Below are positions 8,581 to 16,201 of a stretch of DNA of 64,000 nt, piece by piece. Made by a program: the position numbers and the translations under genes. The stretch's first letter is position 1; every line of letters starts with the position of its first letter. A model generated the notes under the pieces. That model saw nothing but the letters and a program-made list of their open reading frames with translations. It made no database searches and was not told the origin of the DNA. Origin of the DNA: Saprospira grandis str. Lewin (GTDB lineage: Bacteria > Bacteroidota > Bacteroidia > Chitinophagales > Saprospiraceae); the NCBI RefSeq assembly GCF_000250635.1, contig NC_016940.1:3906501-3970500 (forward strand), given 5' to 3'.

Positions 8581-8611
8581 CAAATATACGGCAAGATTTT
8601 AAATCTCCAAA
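8581..8611 (-). promoter_or_regulatory. Promoter of tRNA-Val
   Basis: Minus-strand -7 box TATATTTG (8588-8581) and -33 box TTTG (8611-8608), separated by 19 nt. This is the same geometry as the promoter at 1655-1685. Confidence 0.7.
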
Positions 8612-8704
8612 TCTTTTTTTCTAGAAAAGTTCCCTGATAATGCTTAGTCTGAGCTAACTCTAAGATTATCAGGGAGAAACTTTTTTAATTTTTTTTCAAG
8701 AAAA

Positions 8705-10483
8705 TTATTCTTCAATCTTAATGTAGCGGACCGAGAAGTAGCTGCTCTTATAAATGGCGGCCAACTGACATTGCTCGCTATTATAGGCTAAGCGAAGCCG
8801 ATAAGCCAATTGATCCCCTTTATAGATCTCTCCAGCCCGATCGGTACTCGACCAAAAATGGCAATAATGGCCTTCTTGCCAGAGCAGTTTGCGCTCCAAT
8901 TTATACTCTCCGCAGGCTAGGGCCGCAAACTGACGGCTGTCTAGCCCTTTTTTATTGACCCAGCTCGTTTTGGCCTTTAGGGCCGAGCTTTTATGATCTA
9001 CCATGACCAATAGGGCCTCCCAATCACTTTTATTGGGCAAGCGCCAACCGGCAGGACAGTTCTTGACGGCCTGCTCCCAACTGTATAGCTGTCCACCATC
9101 GGCCAAACTAGAGGGCATGCTGTCCGCTAAAGCCAAGGCATAGTTGCGCCCCATCCAATTTTGTTTCCCAATCTTAATCAGAGGATACTTTTGCCCATCT
9201 TTAGGGTCGGTCCAATAAGAGGCTGTTTTTTCTGTAGCAAGCTCTGGCTGGGGGAGAGGCTCCTCTGCTTTTGGCGGTTCCTCCACTTTGGGCTCCTCTG
9301 TTTTTGGCTCTTCCACTTTGGGCTCCTCCACTTTGGGCTCCTCTGTTTTTGGCTTTTCCTCTTTTTCTACCTCTGCTGAGCGGCTGGGACCAACAGGCGT
9401 TCCACTACTAGCGGCCGCTTTCTGAGAAAGGGTCAATTGGCCATGCTCATAAAACATGGCTTGGGCCGAAGGCGGTAAATTTTGAAAATCGACCTGGGCC
9501 GAAGCTAAGGCAAAGGCTTCGGCAGGGGTGGTGCCGTTAAAGATGGCCATATAAAAAGCCTCAGAAAATAAAATGGCCTGCTGATCAGAAAGGGCGTTAT
9601 TGGTCCCAATAACATAGGGAATATATTGCGCAATTACTTTGGCCTGCGCCTCAGAGTAACAAGCATTGAGGAAAACGCAATCAATGTATTTTTGAAAGAG
9701 GCGAAAGAGTTGGGCCAAACTTGGTCCGTCTGCTAATTCTGATTCTCCAGACGCGCCATAAAAGAGTAGGCCGTCTTCTCCACTTCCATGGCCAGAAAAA
9801 TGGACAAAGCGAGGTTTTTCTTGCAAAAGGGTCTCTAAAAGGGCCTTTTTCTGAATGTCTAAAGACAATTCCACTTCAAAATTATCGCGATAATCAGAGC
9901 GGCGAAGTGCATTTTTAATGGCATTGATCTCAATATTGAGGTCCAAGGCCTGCGTATTTTTAGGGTTGGCCGTCAGCAAAAGCAATTTTTGTTGCTGCCC
10001 AGCGGCTGTAGGTGCATTGCTGCGTTGCTGCTCAATATAGGTCACGCCCAATTCTACCCCTTCCACGGCTCTTTTCCAGGCCTCTGCAGTAGAGGACCAG
10101 CTAGGATCTAAGACGGGCAGGGCTGTTTTTTGCCCATTGGGCATCGGAAAAACGGGATAATCCGCATAGGGTTTATGGCTATAATCGCAGGCCTCCAACA
10201 AAATGGGTTGCACCCAATACTCTCGGCGTTTCTGTGCTTTTCGGGCCAGCAATTGGGCCAAAGGAGCGGCCTCCAATTGGGCATCTTCCAAATAGGCGGG
10301 AGAAAGCAATAAGATCAAAATATTAACAGCCAAGTCTTTCTCTTCATAGGCCTCAAAGGGGTTTTCTTCCTGCTCCCCCACAATCTGAATTTGTCCGCTA
10401 GCCTTTAAAGGAGCCAAAAACTGCTCTAAAGTTGCCTGATGCTCCCGCTGCCTATCCACGGCCAAAATCTGTACGTTTACCAT
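8705..10483 (-). CDS. TIR-like / CHAT caspase-like protease / FISUMP protein
   Basis: A 592-residue multidomain protein without signal peptide. Residues 1-147: alpha/beta domain with ILILLLSPAYLE and VQPILLEACDY strands, similar in layout to bacterial TIR-type domains; a catalytic Glu is not obvious. Residues ~164-350: CHAT (caspase-like) domain with the catalytic dyad visible as His232 in FVHFSGHG and Cys275 in FLNACYS. Residues ~370-410: KTEEP/KVEEP repeat linker. Residues ~420-592: FISUMP domain (DGQKYPLIKIGKQNWMGRNY, CPAGWRLPNKSDW, FWSSTD, SVRYIK). CHAT proteases act in regulated proteolysis and bacterial immunity. The C-terminal domain may recognise a target. Partners are not apparent in the neighbourhood. 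Confidence 0.75.
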   Translation of the reverse strand: MVNVQILAVDRQREHQATLEQFLAPLKASGQIQIVGEQEENPFEAYEEKDLAVNILILLLSPAYLEDAQLEAAPLAQLLARKAQKRREYWVQPILLEACDYSHKPYADYPVFPMPNGQKTALPVLDPSWSSTAEAWKRAVEGVELGVTYIEQQRSNAPTAAGQQQKLLLLTANPKNTQALDLNIEINAIKNALRRSDYRDNFEVELSLDIQKKALLETLLQEKPRFVHFSGHGSGEDGLLFYGASGESELADGPSLAQLFRLFQKYIDCVFLNACYSEAQAKVIAQYIPYVIGTNNALSDQQAILFSEAFYMAIFNGTTPAEAFALASAQVDFQNLPPSAQAMFYEHGQLTLSQKAAASSGTPVGPSRSAEVEKEEKPKTEEPKVEEPKVEEPKTEEPKVEEPPKAEEPLPQPELATEKTASYWTDPKDGQKYPLIKIGKQNWMGRNYALALADSMPSSLADGGQLYSWEQAVKNCPAGWRLPNKSDWEALLVMVDHKSSALKAKTSWVNKKGLDSRQFAALACGEYKLERKLLWQEGHYCHFWSSTDRAGEIYKGDQLAYRLRLAYNSEQCQLAAIYKSSYFSVRYIKIEE

Positions 10484-10581
10484 AGTTTTTTCTGCGCTTA
10501 AAGTGTGCAGCGAAACTAAGGAATTTTTGTCATAATTTAAGCGGCTCCAGAAATCTAGTCTAAGCCTCTTGTTATTTCTTG

Positions 10582-10720
10582 TTTTTGGGGCCTCCGCAGC
10601 AAAGCTGCGGCGCTACGCTTCAGGGCTCGCAGGTCTGCTCGGCCCTGCGGCCTGACGGCCTTGGTCTGCGGCTTTGCCGCCCCCTTTCGCATCGCTAGGC
10701 CAGTCGCTTCGCTCCTTCTA
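10582..10720 (+). repeat. Modular GC-rich repeat, copy 4 (forward)
   Basis: Forward copy: GGGGCCTCCGCAGCAAAGCTG, GGCGCTACGC, GCTCGCAGGTCTGCTCGGCC, GGTCTGCGGCTTTGCCGCC, GCATCGCTAGGCC. Confidence 0.92.
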
Positions 10721-10739
10721 GACGCAGGAAATTAGTTTT

Positions 10740-10819
10740 GGGCCGATGGTTTCAACCTTCGGCCCATATTTATTGCGCTTAGCTTGGCCGCTTTTGTTGC
10801 TGTAGGTTTCAACCTACAG
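10740..10819 (+). repeat. Pair of REP-like palindromes
   Basis: Imperfect GGGCCGATGGTTTCAACC palindrome (10740-10767) followed by perfect TGTAGGTTTCAACCTACA (10801-10818). Same order and spacing as at 5119-5198. Confidence 0.75.
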
Positions 10820-10850
10820 GTGTATATACTATATATTTATGGGCTAATGT

Positions 10851-11490
10851 CTAGCAAAACTCCTTGCTAGCCGTTCTGAACTCTACGATATAGCTTGTCA
10901 AAGTCATTGAATACAGTCACTAAACTGTTCTGTATAGGTCCCTCTACTGCATAAGAGTCGTCCTGAACTCCATGGCATAGCCTATAAAACTCTAGAATAT
11001 AGGTTATGGAACTCCTTGTTTGTGCTTTTTTACTGCAAGCTAGTCCTTAGTCAACTGCAAATTAAGGGGACCAAAGGCTAGACTTGCAGTTGGTGGACTA
11101 GACTAGCGGAGTTATATAACCTCAGCTTTTCTATAATGAACCTCAAGCGTAGGTAAAGCGACCTCACCTAAGCAGTATCATAAGGTCTATTATAGGTAAA
11201 AGAACCGCAGCTAAGGACTTGCTCTAGCCCTAATTGGGGCTACTCGACCTCAAGCAATCAGTTGTGGACCTGCTCCTTGCAGTTTTGTACCTATAGAATG
11301 CAGTTCCAGACGTCTATAAAGCAGTAGGAGAGCCCTAATTTGGGTTACTCAACCTATATCTTGAGCTAAACAAGCGGCCTCTTCTGCTTCTTAAGCTAAA
11401 AAATGTGGTAGATAAGGACTATTTTGGGGTTCTTGGACCTAATTTATACCTTAGAGGACCCCTATTTTGGGCTTGTGCAACCTCTAGGCT
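10851..11490. repeat. Array with 21-22-nt period and a RACYY core
   Basis: About 625 bp without an ORF in which a five-base core (AACTC, AACTG, AACCT, GACCT or a near variant) recurs every 21-22 nt. Core starts include 10858, 10879, 10923, 10966, 10988, 11010, 11031, 11053, 11096, 11118, 11139, 11160, 11203, 11246, 11267, 11288, 11309, 11351, 11436, 11457 and 11481; most larger gaps are about twice the period. The 16-17-nt spacers differ, but some neighbours are complementary (CATAGCCTATA / TATAGGTTATG around 10988). Function unknown: protein-binding array, structured RNA or decayed iteron are possibilities. Confidence 0.6.
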
Positions 11491-11510
11491 TTGTCGCCTG
11501 CTATTCATCG

Positions 11511-11563
11511 CCTAGGGACAAGCCCCTAGGCTAATCCAATGGAGTCAGCCCTAAAGGGCTTGT
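11511..11563 (+). repeat. Truncated copy of the 168-bp inverted-repeat element
   Basis: CGCCTAGGGACAAGCCCCTA, GGCTAA and ATGGAGTCAGCCCTAAAGGG match the left third of the element at 5831. The preceding ~20 bp (GCCTGCTATTCAT) also match that copy's left flank, so flank and element were probably copied together. Confidence 0.75.
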
Positions 11564-11804
11564 TGTGGCCGTTTGGCCTTCGGCCATGGCGGCTTTGCCG
11601 CTATCTGCAGCCTAAAGGCCGCAGCCATTCTTGTTGGGCCTTGGTCTTTCTTGCCGCAGCGGCTTAAAAGCCCCTGCTTTGTTTGGGGGAAGGATATATT
11701 TGGTTTTCAGGTCCTGCGGCTTTTAAGCTGCAGGCCAATTGTTGCTGAGGAGCGGGCTCTGCTGTACCTAAATTGGCTGCTGGTTTCAACCTGCAGCCAC
11801 AGCT
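11564..11804. other. Gene-free GC-rich debris
   Basis: Short palindromic pieces such as GGCCTTCGGCC, GCGGCTTTGCCGC and GCAGCCTAAAGGC, plus a CTGGTTTCAACCTGCAGCC palindrome near 11780. They resemble loose cassettes of the modular repeat without its conserved core. No supported gene. Confidence 0.5.
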
Positions 11805-11957
11805 AGCAGGCGGCGAAGCCGCCGCAAAGGAGCGAAGCGACTTGGCCTAGGGGCCTGAAAGGGGGCCGCGCAGCGGCAGACCAAGGGCGAAGCCCGCAGG
11901 GCCGAGCAGACCTGCGAGCCCTGAAAGGGCCCGGCCGCCGCAGGCGGCAGGCCCTAA
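11805..11957 (-). repeat. Modular GC-rich repeat, copy 5 (reverse)
   Basis: Reverse copy: GGCGGCGAAGCCGCC cassette, GGCCTAGGGGCCTGAAAGGG, GCAGACC, GGGCCGAGCAGACCTGCGAG, GGCCGCCGCAGGCGGC, GGCCC. Ends 61 bp before the next gene. Confidence 0.88.
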
Positions 11958-12017
11958 AAAATCTAAATCCTCAATAGGAAGAACAAATAAAAAAGAATAA
12001 TATTAAGATATTTATAT

Positions 12018-12497
12018 ATGTATAAGTACGACGTATTTAAGGAAGTTTTAGGATCAGTAAAACGTTTGTCCATAACGGACTATAAGATTCTGTCTGAAGA
12101 AGAACTAGCCCCTATCTTAAGCCAGTTGCTAGATATATTTACACCTCTAAAGGAGTACGAATTCCCTTTATGGGAAAATGTGGTTAAGGGCGATTATTTT
12201 GGCATTAGAGATGCAGACAGTTGGATGTGGATGACTGATTTTCCGACAGAAGAGCCCTGTATTCTTATATTTGAGTATAGAGATGACAAGAGAGGCATTG
12301 AGTTTCAACGAATGGAAGATCTAGTAAATGTGCTAGGAGAGTCCTTTAATTTTGTATTTTATATCACCTCTAGAAAAATTGATTATATTCTTACTCAGAA
12401 TGATCATGATCATTTGATTGCTGCTGGTCGGGCAAAGCCTTGGTTAATAGATTACCTAGAGCAGCCCAGAAGAGCGACAGATGATTTTGTGGAGTAG
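12018..12497 (+). CDS. Hypothetical soluble protein
   Basis: A 159-residue acidic protein without signal peptide or membrane segment. Features: aromatic-rich WENVVKGDYFGIRDADSWMWM (about residues 53-73), IFEYRDD (residues 89-95) and a C-terminal FVFYITSRKIDYILTQNDHD segment. Size, acidity and this kind of ending resemble immunity-type or small accessory proteins, but I do not recognise a named family, and no toxin gene is adjacent. It is AT-richer than its surroundings and follows the accessory array, so it may belong to a mobile or variable locus. Confidence 0.55.
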   Translation: MYKYDVFKEVLGSVKRLSITDYKILSEEELAPILSQLLDIFTPLKEYEFPLWENVVKGDYFGIRDADSWMWMTDFPTEEPCILIFEYRDDKRGIEFQRMEDLVNVLGESFNFVFYITSRKIDYILTQNDHDHLIAAGRAKPWLIDYLEQPRRATDDFVE

Positions 12498-12511
12498 GGG
12501 ACTGCAGAGAC

Positions 12512-12545
12512 AAAAAAAGAGCGGGCAAATCTGCCCGCTCTTTTC
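12512..12545. terminator. Bidirectional terminator
   Basis: GAGCGGGCA / TGCCCGCTC hairpin flanked by A and T runs, between convergent genes. Confidence 0.88.
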
Positions 12546-12564
12546 TATTTATTCCCGCCAAAAG

Positions 12565-14709
12565 TTAGTTCAACTTATCTTCAATATACTGCAGTACCTT
12601 GCGCATCAAATGCACCCGATCCTTGCCACGCACATTATGCGGATGGCCTGGGTAAACAAAGTAATCTACCTGCTTTTCGGCTTCTACAAAGGCTTGAATA
12701 AGGCTGTGGTTATGTTGCAAAACGACCACATCATCTACACTGCCATGAATCAATAAGAGATCGCCCTGCAATTGATCTACATAATTATGGAGACGATTTT
12801 TGGCATAGCCTTCAGGGTTTTGCTCTGGACGATCCATATAGCGCTCGCCATACATCACCTCATAAAATTTCCAGTCGGTCACTGGGCCACCCGCTACACC
12901 AACACGGAAAACGCCTGGCTGACGAAGCATTAAAGAAGTGGTCATAAAGCCACCAAAGCTCCAACCATGCACTGCCATCCGATCGGCATCTACAAAGGCT
13001 TGTTGCTTGAGGTAATTCACCCCAACCAATTGGTCCTGCATTTCCACTTCGCCCAATTGGCGGTGGATGATGCTCTCAAAGTCAAAGCCTCGATTTGCCG
13101 AACCGCGATTGTCTAGGGTAAAGACCAAATAGCCTTTTTCGGCCTGCTGTTGCATCCAGAGCGAAGCGCCGCCCAACCAACTATTGGTCACCATTTGGGC
13201 ATGTGGACCGCCATAGACATAAACAATAACGGGATATTTTTTCTTCGGATCAAAGTCAGAGGGCTTAATCAAACGCGCCTGCAAATCAGTACCATCGGCA
13301 GCTTTGAGTGTGAGTAGCTCGGTGGTGCCTACCTTATAATCTTTCAAGGGATTTTCGGCCTTGATGAACTCCCGCTTTAGTTTTCCGTTTTTGGTCGAGA
13401 TCAATTGAGCGACATTAGGCGTGCTGATGTTGCTATATTCATCCAACAGCCATTTGCCATTGGGACTCAATTGGCAGTGGTGCTGCCCCTCTTCCTTAGT
13501 CAGTTGCATTTGCTTTTTGCCATTCAAAGAAAGCTTGTAGGCATACAAATTAAGACCAGAAGGGTCGGTACCCATACAAATGACCGATTTTCCGCTGCTG
13601 TCTAGGCCCAAAATTTCTTCTACTTCCCAATTTCCCTTGCTTACCGCATTGAGCAATTTGCCCGTTTCGGCCTCATAGCGATACAGATGCGTAAATCCAT
13701 CTCGCTCACTAGCCCAAAGAAATTCCTTGGGGTTGTTGGGCAAAAACCAAACGGCTTTTTCGGGCTCTACATAACGCTCATGCTTTTCCTCGAAAAGGGT
13801 TTTGATGAATTTGCCCGTTTTGGCCTCATAAACGTTCAAACGCATGGCATTTTGGTCGCGATTGATCTGCGCCAAATAGATTTTCTCACTTTTGGGCCCC
13901 CAACCCAAATTGGTCAAGTACTGATCGGCTTCATCACCCTCAATTTTGAGGTAAACGGTTTGTCCAGACGCTGGATCAAAAACGCCTACTCGAGCTTTTT
14001 CACTGGCTTGGCCCGCCATCGGGTACTTAATATTGCGCAATTTGGCGGGGGTGCTGCTAATATCGACCAAAGGATAATCAGATACCTCCGACTCATCTTT
14101 TTGGTAGAAGGCCAAATATTGCCCATTAGGCGACCAAAACAAGCCCTTGCTAATGCCAAATTCACTGCGGGCAATGGCTTGGCCCGATACAATTGCTGGA
14201 TTATTGAAACGAGTAACCGCCGTTTTTTCCTCCTGCTCCGTCGCCAAATAAATATTGTTGTCTATCGTATAAGCCAAACGGCCCGTCTCTTCATGAAAGG
14301 CCAGATTGGCGGCCTCCTGCGGATAAGCCACCCACTTTTTGCCTGTCTTGCTTTTGTAGTCGTAGCGGTAGTAGGCCTGCCCAAAAGAGAGGAAAATCTC
14401 TGTCTTAGACAAATAGCCAAAGTTGGCAATATAAGGGACCTGCTCACCAAAAGCCGCCTGCAAATCCTTGGTCGAAAACAAAGATTTTGGCGCCTTTTTG
14501 CCCTCATAATAAAATACTTCCTGATAACGAGGCCCCGATTGCGTAAAGCCCTTGCCGTCTTCCCGCCATTGCGCTACTCTCAAATGCTCTGGCCGAAATT
14601 TTCGCCATTGTTGCATCACGGCATCTTCCAAACTTAAACTTTTTTGCGCCTGCAAGCCCAAAGGAGCCAACAATAAAAAGGCACAAACTAGAATACTGAA
14701 TTTTTGCAT
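12565..14709 (-). CDS. Dipeptidyl peptidase IV-like S9 peptidase
   Basis: A 714-residue exported serine exopeptidase, prolyl oligopeptidase family S9B (DPP4 type), removing N-terminal dipeptides ending in Pro/Ala. Signal peptide 1-22 (ends LQAQ). Residues ~40-450 form the beta-propeller. The C-terminal alpha/beta hydrolase has nucleophile Ser584 in HGWSFGGF, Asp659 in HGSVDD, and a candidate His691 in GHPHNVRG. Length is typical of Bacteroidota DPP4. Periplasmic or surface peptide degradation fits a protein-feeding marine organism. Monocistronic: terminator at 12512 and a modular repeat just upstream. Confidence 0.93.
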   Translation of the reverse strand: MQKFSILVCAFLLLAPLGLQAQKSLSLEDAVMQQWRKFRPEHLRVAQWREDGKGFTQSGPRYQEVFYYEGKKAPKSLFSTKDLQAAFGEQVPYIANFGYLSKTEIFLSFGQAYYRYDYKSKTGKKWVAYPQEAANLAFHEETGRLAYTIDNNIYLATEQEEKTAVTRFNNPAIVSGQAIARSEFGISKGLFWSPNGQYLAFYQKDESEVSDYPLVDISSTPAKLRNIKYPMAGQASEKARVGVFDPASGQTVYLKIEGDEADQYLTNLGWGPKSEKIYLAQINRDQNAMRLNVYEAKTGKFIKTLFEEKHERYVEPEKAVWFLPNNPKEFLWASERDGFTHLYRYEAETGKLLNAVSKGNWEVEEILGLDSSGKSVICMGTDPSGLNLYAYKLSLNGKKQMQLTKEEGQHHCQLSPNGKWLLDEYSNISTPNVAQLISTKNGKLKREFIKAENPLKDYKVGTTELLTLKAADGTDLQARLIKPSDFDPKKKYPVIVYVYGGPHAQMVTNSWLGGASLWMQQQAEKGYLVFTLDNRGSANRGFDFESIIHRQLGEVEMQDQLVGVNYLKQQAFVDADRMAVHGWSFGGFMTTSLMLRQPGVFRVGVAGGPVTDWKFYEVMYGERYMDRPEQNPEGYAKNRLHNYVDQLQGDLLLIHGSVDDVVVLQHNHSLIQAFVEAEKQVDYFVYPGHPHNVRGKDRVHLMRKVLQYIEDKLN

Positions 14710-14740
14710 TGCTATTTATTATGATGATTAAATTTTTTTT

Positions 14741-14865
14741 GGGGCCTCCCGCCTTCGGCGGGCGCTACGTTTCGCAGCTCGCAGGTCTGCTCGGCCCTTC
14801 AGCGCCAAAGGCGCTTCGGTCTGCGGCTTCGCCGCACTGCTCCACATCGCTAGGCCAGGCCGAGC
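14741..14865 (+). repeat. Modular GC-rich repeat, copy 6 (forward)
   Basis: Forward copy: GGGGCCTCCCGCC-TTCGGCGGG cassette, GCGCTACG, GCTCGCAGGTCTGCTCGGCC, GCGCCAAAGGCGC cassette, GGTCTGCGG, ACATCGCTAGGCC. Lies 32 bp before the S9 peptidase start. The next ~200 bp to 15067 are AT-rich with no gene. Confidence 0.92.
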
Positions 14866-15067
14866 CCTAAAGATAAGGATTTCGCTTAGGCCTTTCGGGG
14901 CCAGCCAAAAGAGTACTCTAATTTAACAAAAAAGGCTTTTGCCCTTTATTTTATAAAATATTAAATTTTCTACCAACTATTTGCCCCCGACGATCGTTTT
15001 GTAAAAAAGAAAATGAACGAAGGGAATCGAAATAAAATTTCCCATTCCCTATAAAATTATATGCCCT

Positions 15068-15493
15068 ATGAAAAAGCTATACTTTATACTCAGCATCTTG
15101 GCCCTTCAGTTTATGTTTGTGGGGCAAATGGCCGCCCAGGCCCAAAAAACTTTGGTCCGCTCTATTGCCCTAGAAGGACGCACTGAACTCTTGGCTAGCC
15201 TGCCTGGCCAGGTAGAACTTCAGGTTTGGGACAAAGACTTTGCTCGACTACAAACTGTTGTAGCGGTAGAAAACTGCCAACAAGTAATTTTGGACCGTCT
15301 AGTGGCCGTAGGCCGCTACGAAATTGCCCTAGAAGATATGGGCACTGCCTACAAAATTATTATGCCCAAGGGCCAAAAGGTGGTTAAGCTCAAAGGCCAA
15401 GCCCTAGAGGAAGAAATGAGGTTTATTCTTTATATTCCTCAAAAGGTGGCTACTGAAATTGAAAACTTGGCCATGAATAACAGCGATCTCTAA
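15068..15493 (+). CDS. Small secreted protein, paralogue of the one at 27474
   Basis: A 141-residue protein with signal peptide (MKKLYFILS... cleaved near MAAQAQ). The mature part is predicted beta-rich. It aligns along most of its length with the product at 27474: TLVRS/TIVQT start, a central ..VLGRY or VAVGRYEI motif, an (I/L)YMPK or IIMPKGQK strand, and an EEE(I/M)R..I.YPQ/IPQ ending. No family name recognised. The layout resembles adhesin-type domains of the DUF2807/DUF4097 kind but I cannot assign it. Ends at a convergent terminator. Confidence 0.65.
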   Translation: MKKLYFILSILALQFMFVGQMAAQAQKTLVRSIALEGRTELLASLPGQVELQVWDKDFARLQTVVAVENCQQVILDRLVAVGRYEIALEDMGTAYKIIMPKGQKVVKLKGQALEEEMRFILYIPQKVATEIENLAMNNSDL

Positions 15494-15511
15494 ATTGCTA
15501 AAGGCTGGACG

Positions 15512-15550
15512 AAAAAAAAGAGAAAGGAGCTCCTCCTTTCTCTTTTTTTT
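15512..15550. terminator. Bidirectional terminator
   Basis: AAAAAAAAGAGAAAGGAGC / CTCCTTTCTCTTTTTTTT hairpin between convergent genes. Confidence 0.88.
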
Positions 15551-15564
15551 GCCTACATCTAGCC

Positions 15565-16020
15565 CTAAAACAACTTCCAAATCTCCTGAATATTTTCTGC
15601 CGTCTTTGCGCTGCAAATCAAAACGGGTTCTTGGGGCAAAGCCGCCAGCCGTTTGGCCAAAATATCTTCGGCCAGCAGGTCTTGTTTATTGGCCAAAAAA
15701 TAAAGTGGAATATCGGGATACTTCCGGCTCAAAAAAGTCAGATCTTTTTTTGCCTGCTCAAAAAGTTGGGGGCGGCTGAGGTCTACTACATAAACAATAT
15801 GCTTAGCATTGATGAAGCGAATGGGGGGGATTTTTTCTTGACCCACTTCTCCACCTAGGTCCACAAAAAAGTAATGAGCTTTTCCTCTTTTGTGCTCCAA
15901 AAATCGAGGACCAATTGTCGTATGATAACTGCTCTGAAAAGTATCTCCTACTAGCTGGGCCAAAATGCTACTTTTGCCTGCGGCAAAGCTACCTGTAAAT
16001 ATAATTTTACTGTTTTTCAT
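15565..16020 (-). CDS. Arf-like small Ras-superfamily GTPase
   Basis: Compact 151-residue GTPase counted from the ATG at 16020 (a GTG three bases upstream is possible). All nucleotide-binding motifs are present: G1 GSFAAGKS (10-17), G2 Thr in YHTTIGP (about 33-35), G3 DLGGE (54-58), G4 NKQD (111-114), G5 CSAKT (136-140). TIG in switch I, D-x-GG in switch II and NKQD are typical of the Arf/Sar branch rather than Ras. The usual Gln after GG is Glu here. There is no signal or lipidation motif. No GAP or roadblock partner is adjacent, so function (polarity, trafficking or motility control are known roles of bacterial relatives) is open. Confidence 0.85.
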   Translation of the reverse strand: MKNSKIIFTGSFAAGKSSILAQLVGDTFQSSYHTTIGPRFLEHKRGKAHYFFVDLGGEVGQEKIPPIRFINAKHIVYVVDLSRPQLFEQAKKDLTFLSRKYPDIPLYFLANKQDLLAEDILAKRLAALPQEPVLICSAKTAENIQEIWKLF

Positions 16021-16060
16021 CACAAAGGGTCTTTGGTTCTGTTTAGTCTAAGTCTGTATT

Positions 16061-16068
16061 CAAAAGTA
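16061..16068 (-). promoter_or_regulatory. -7 box of the small GTPase gene
   Basis: Minus-strand TACTTTTG matches TAnnTTTG, about 40 nt before the start. No clear -33 TTTG. Confidence 0.4.
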
Positions 16069-16201
16069 CGCAATAATCACTGCCTTTTGCCTAAATTTGC
16101 AACCTAATTGCAAGAAAGCTCGGTTTTTCTCCTTAGATTTAGCCGAATCTTATTTTTAGATAACACTAAAATAAATACTTCCTTATAAATCATTATACAT
16201 A

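Noticed and set aside
10851-11490. CRISPR array
   Set aside because: The periodicity is 21-22 nt with only a five-base core; there are no identical 25-40-nt repeats, no leader and no cas genes.
13687-14637. Long 316-codon plus-strand frame
   Set aside because: It lies antisense within the S9 peptidase, has unnatural composition and no start context; a shadow frame.
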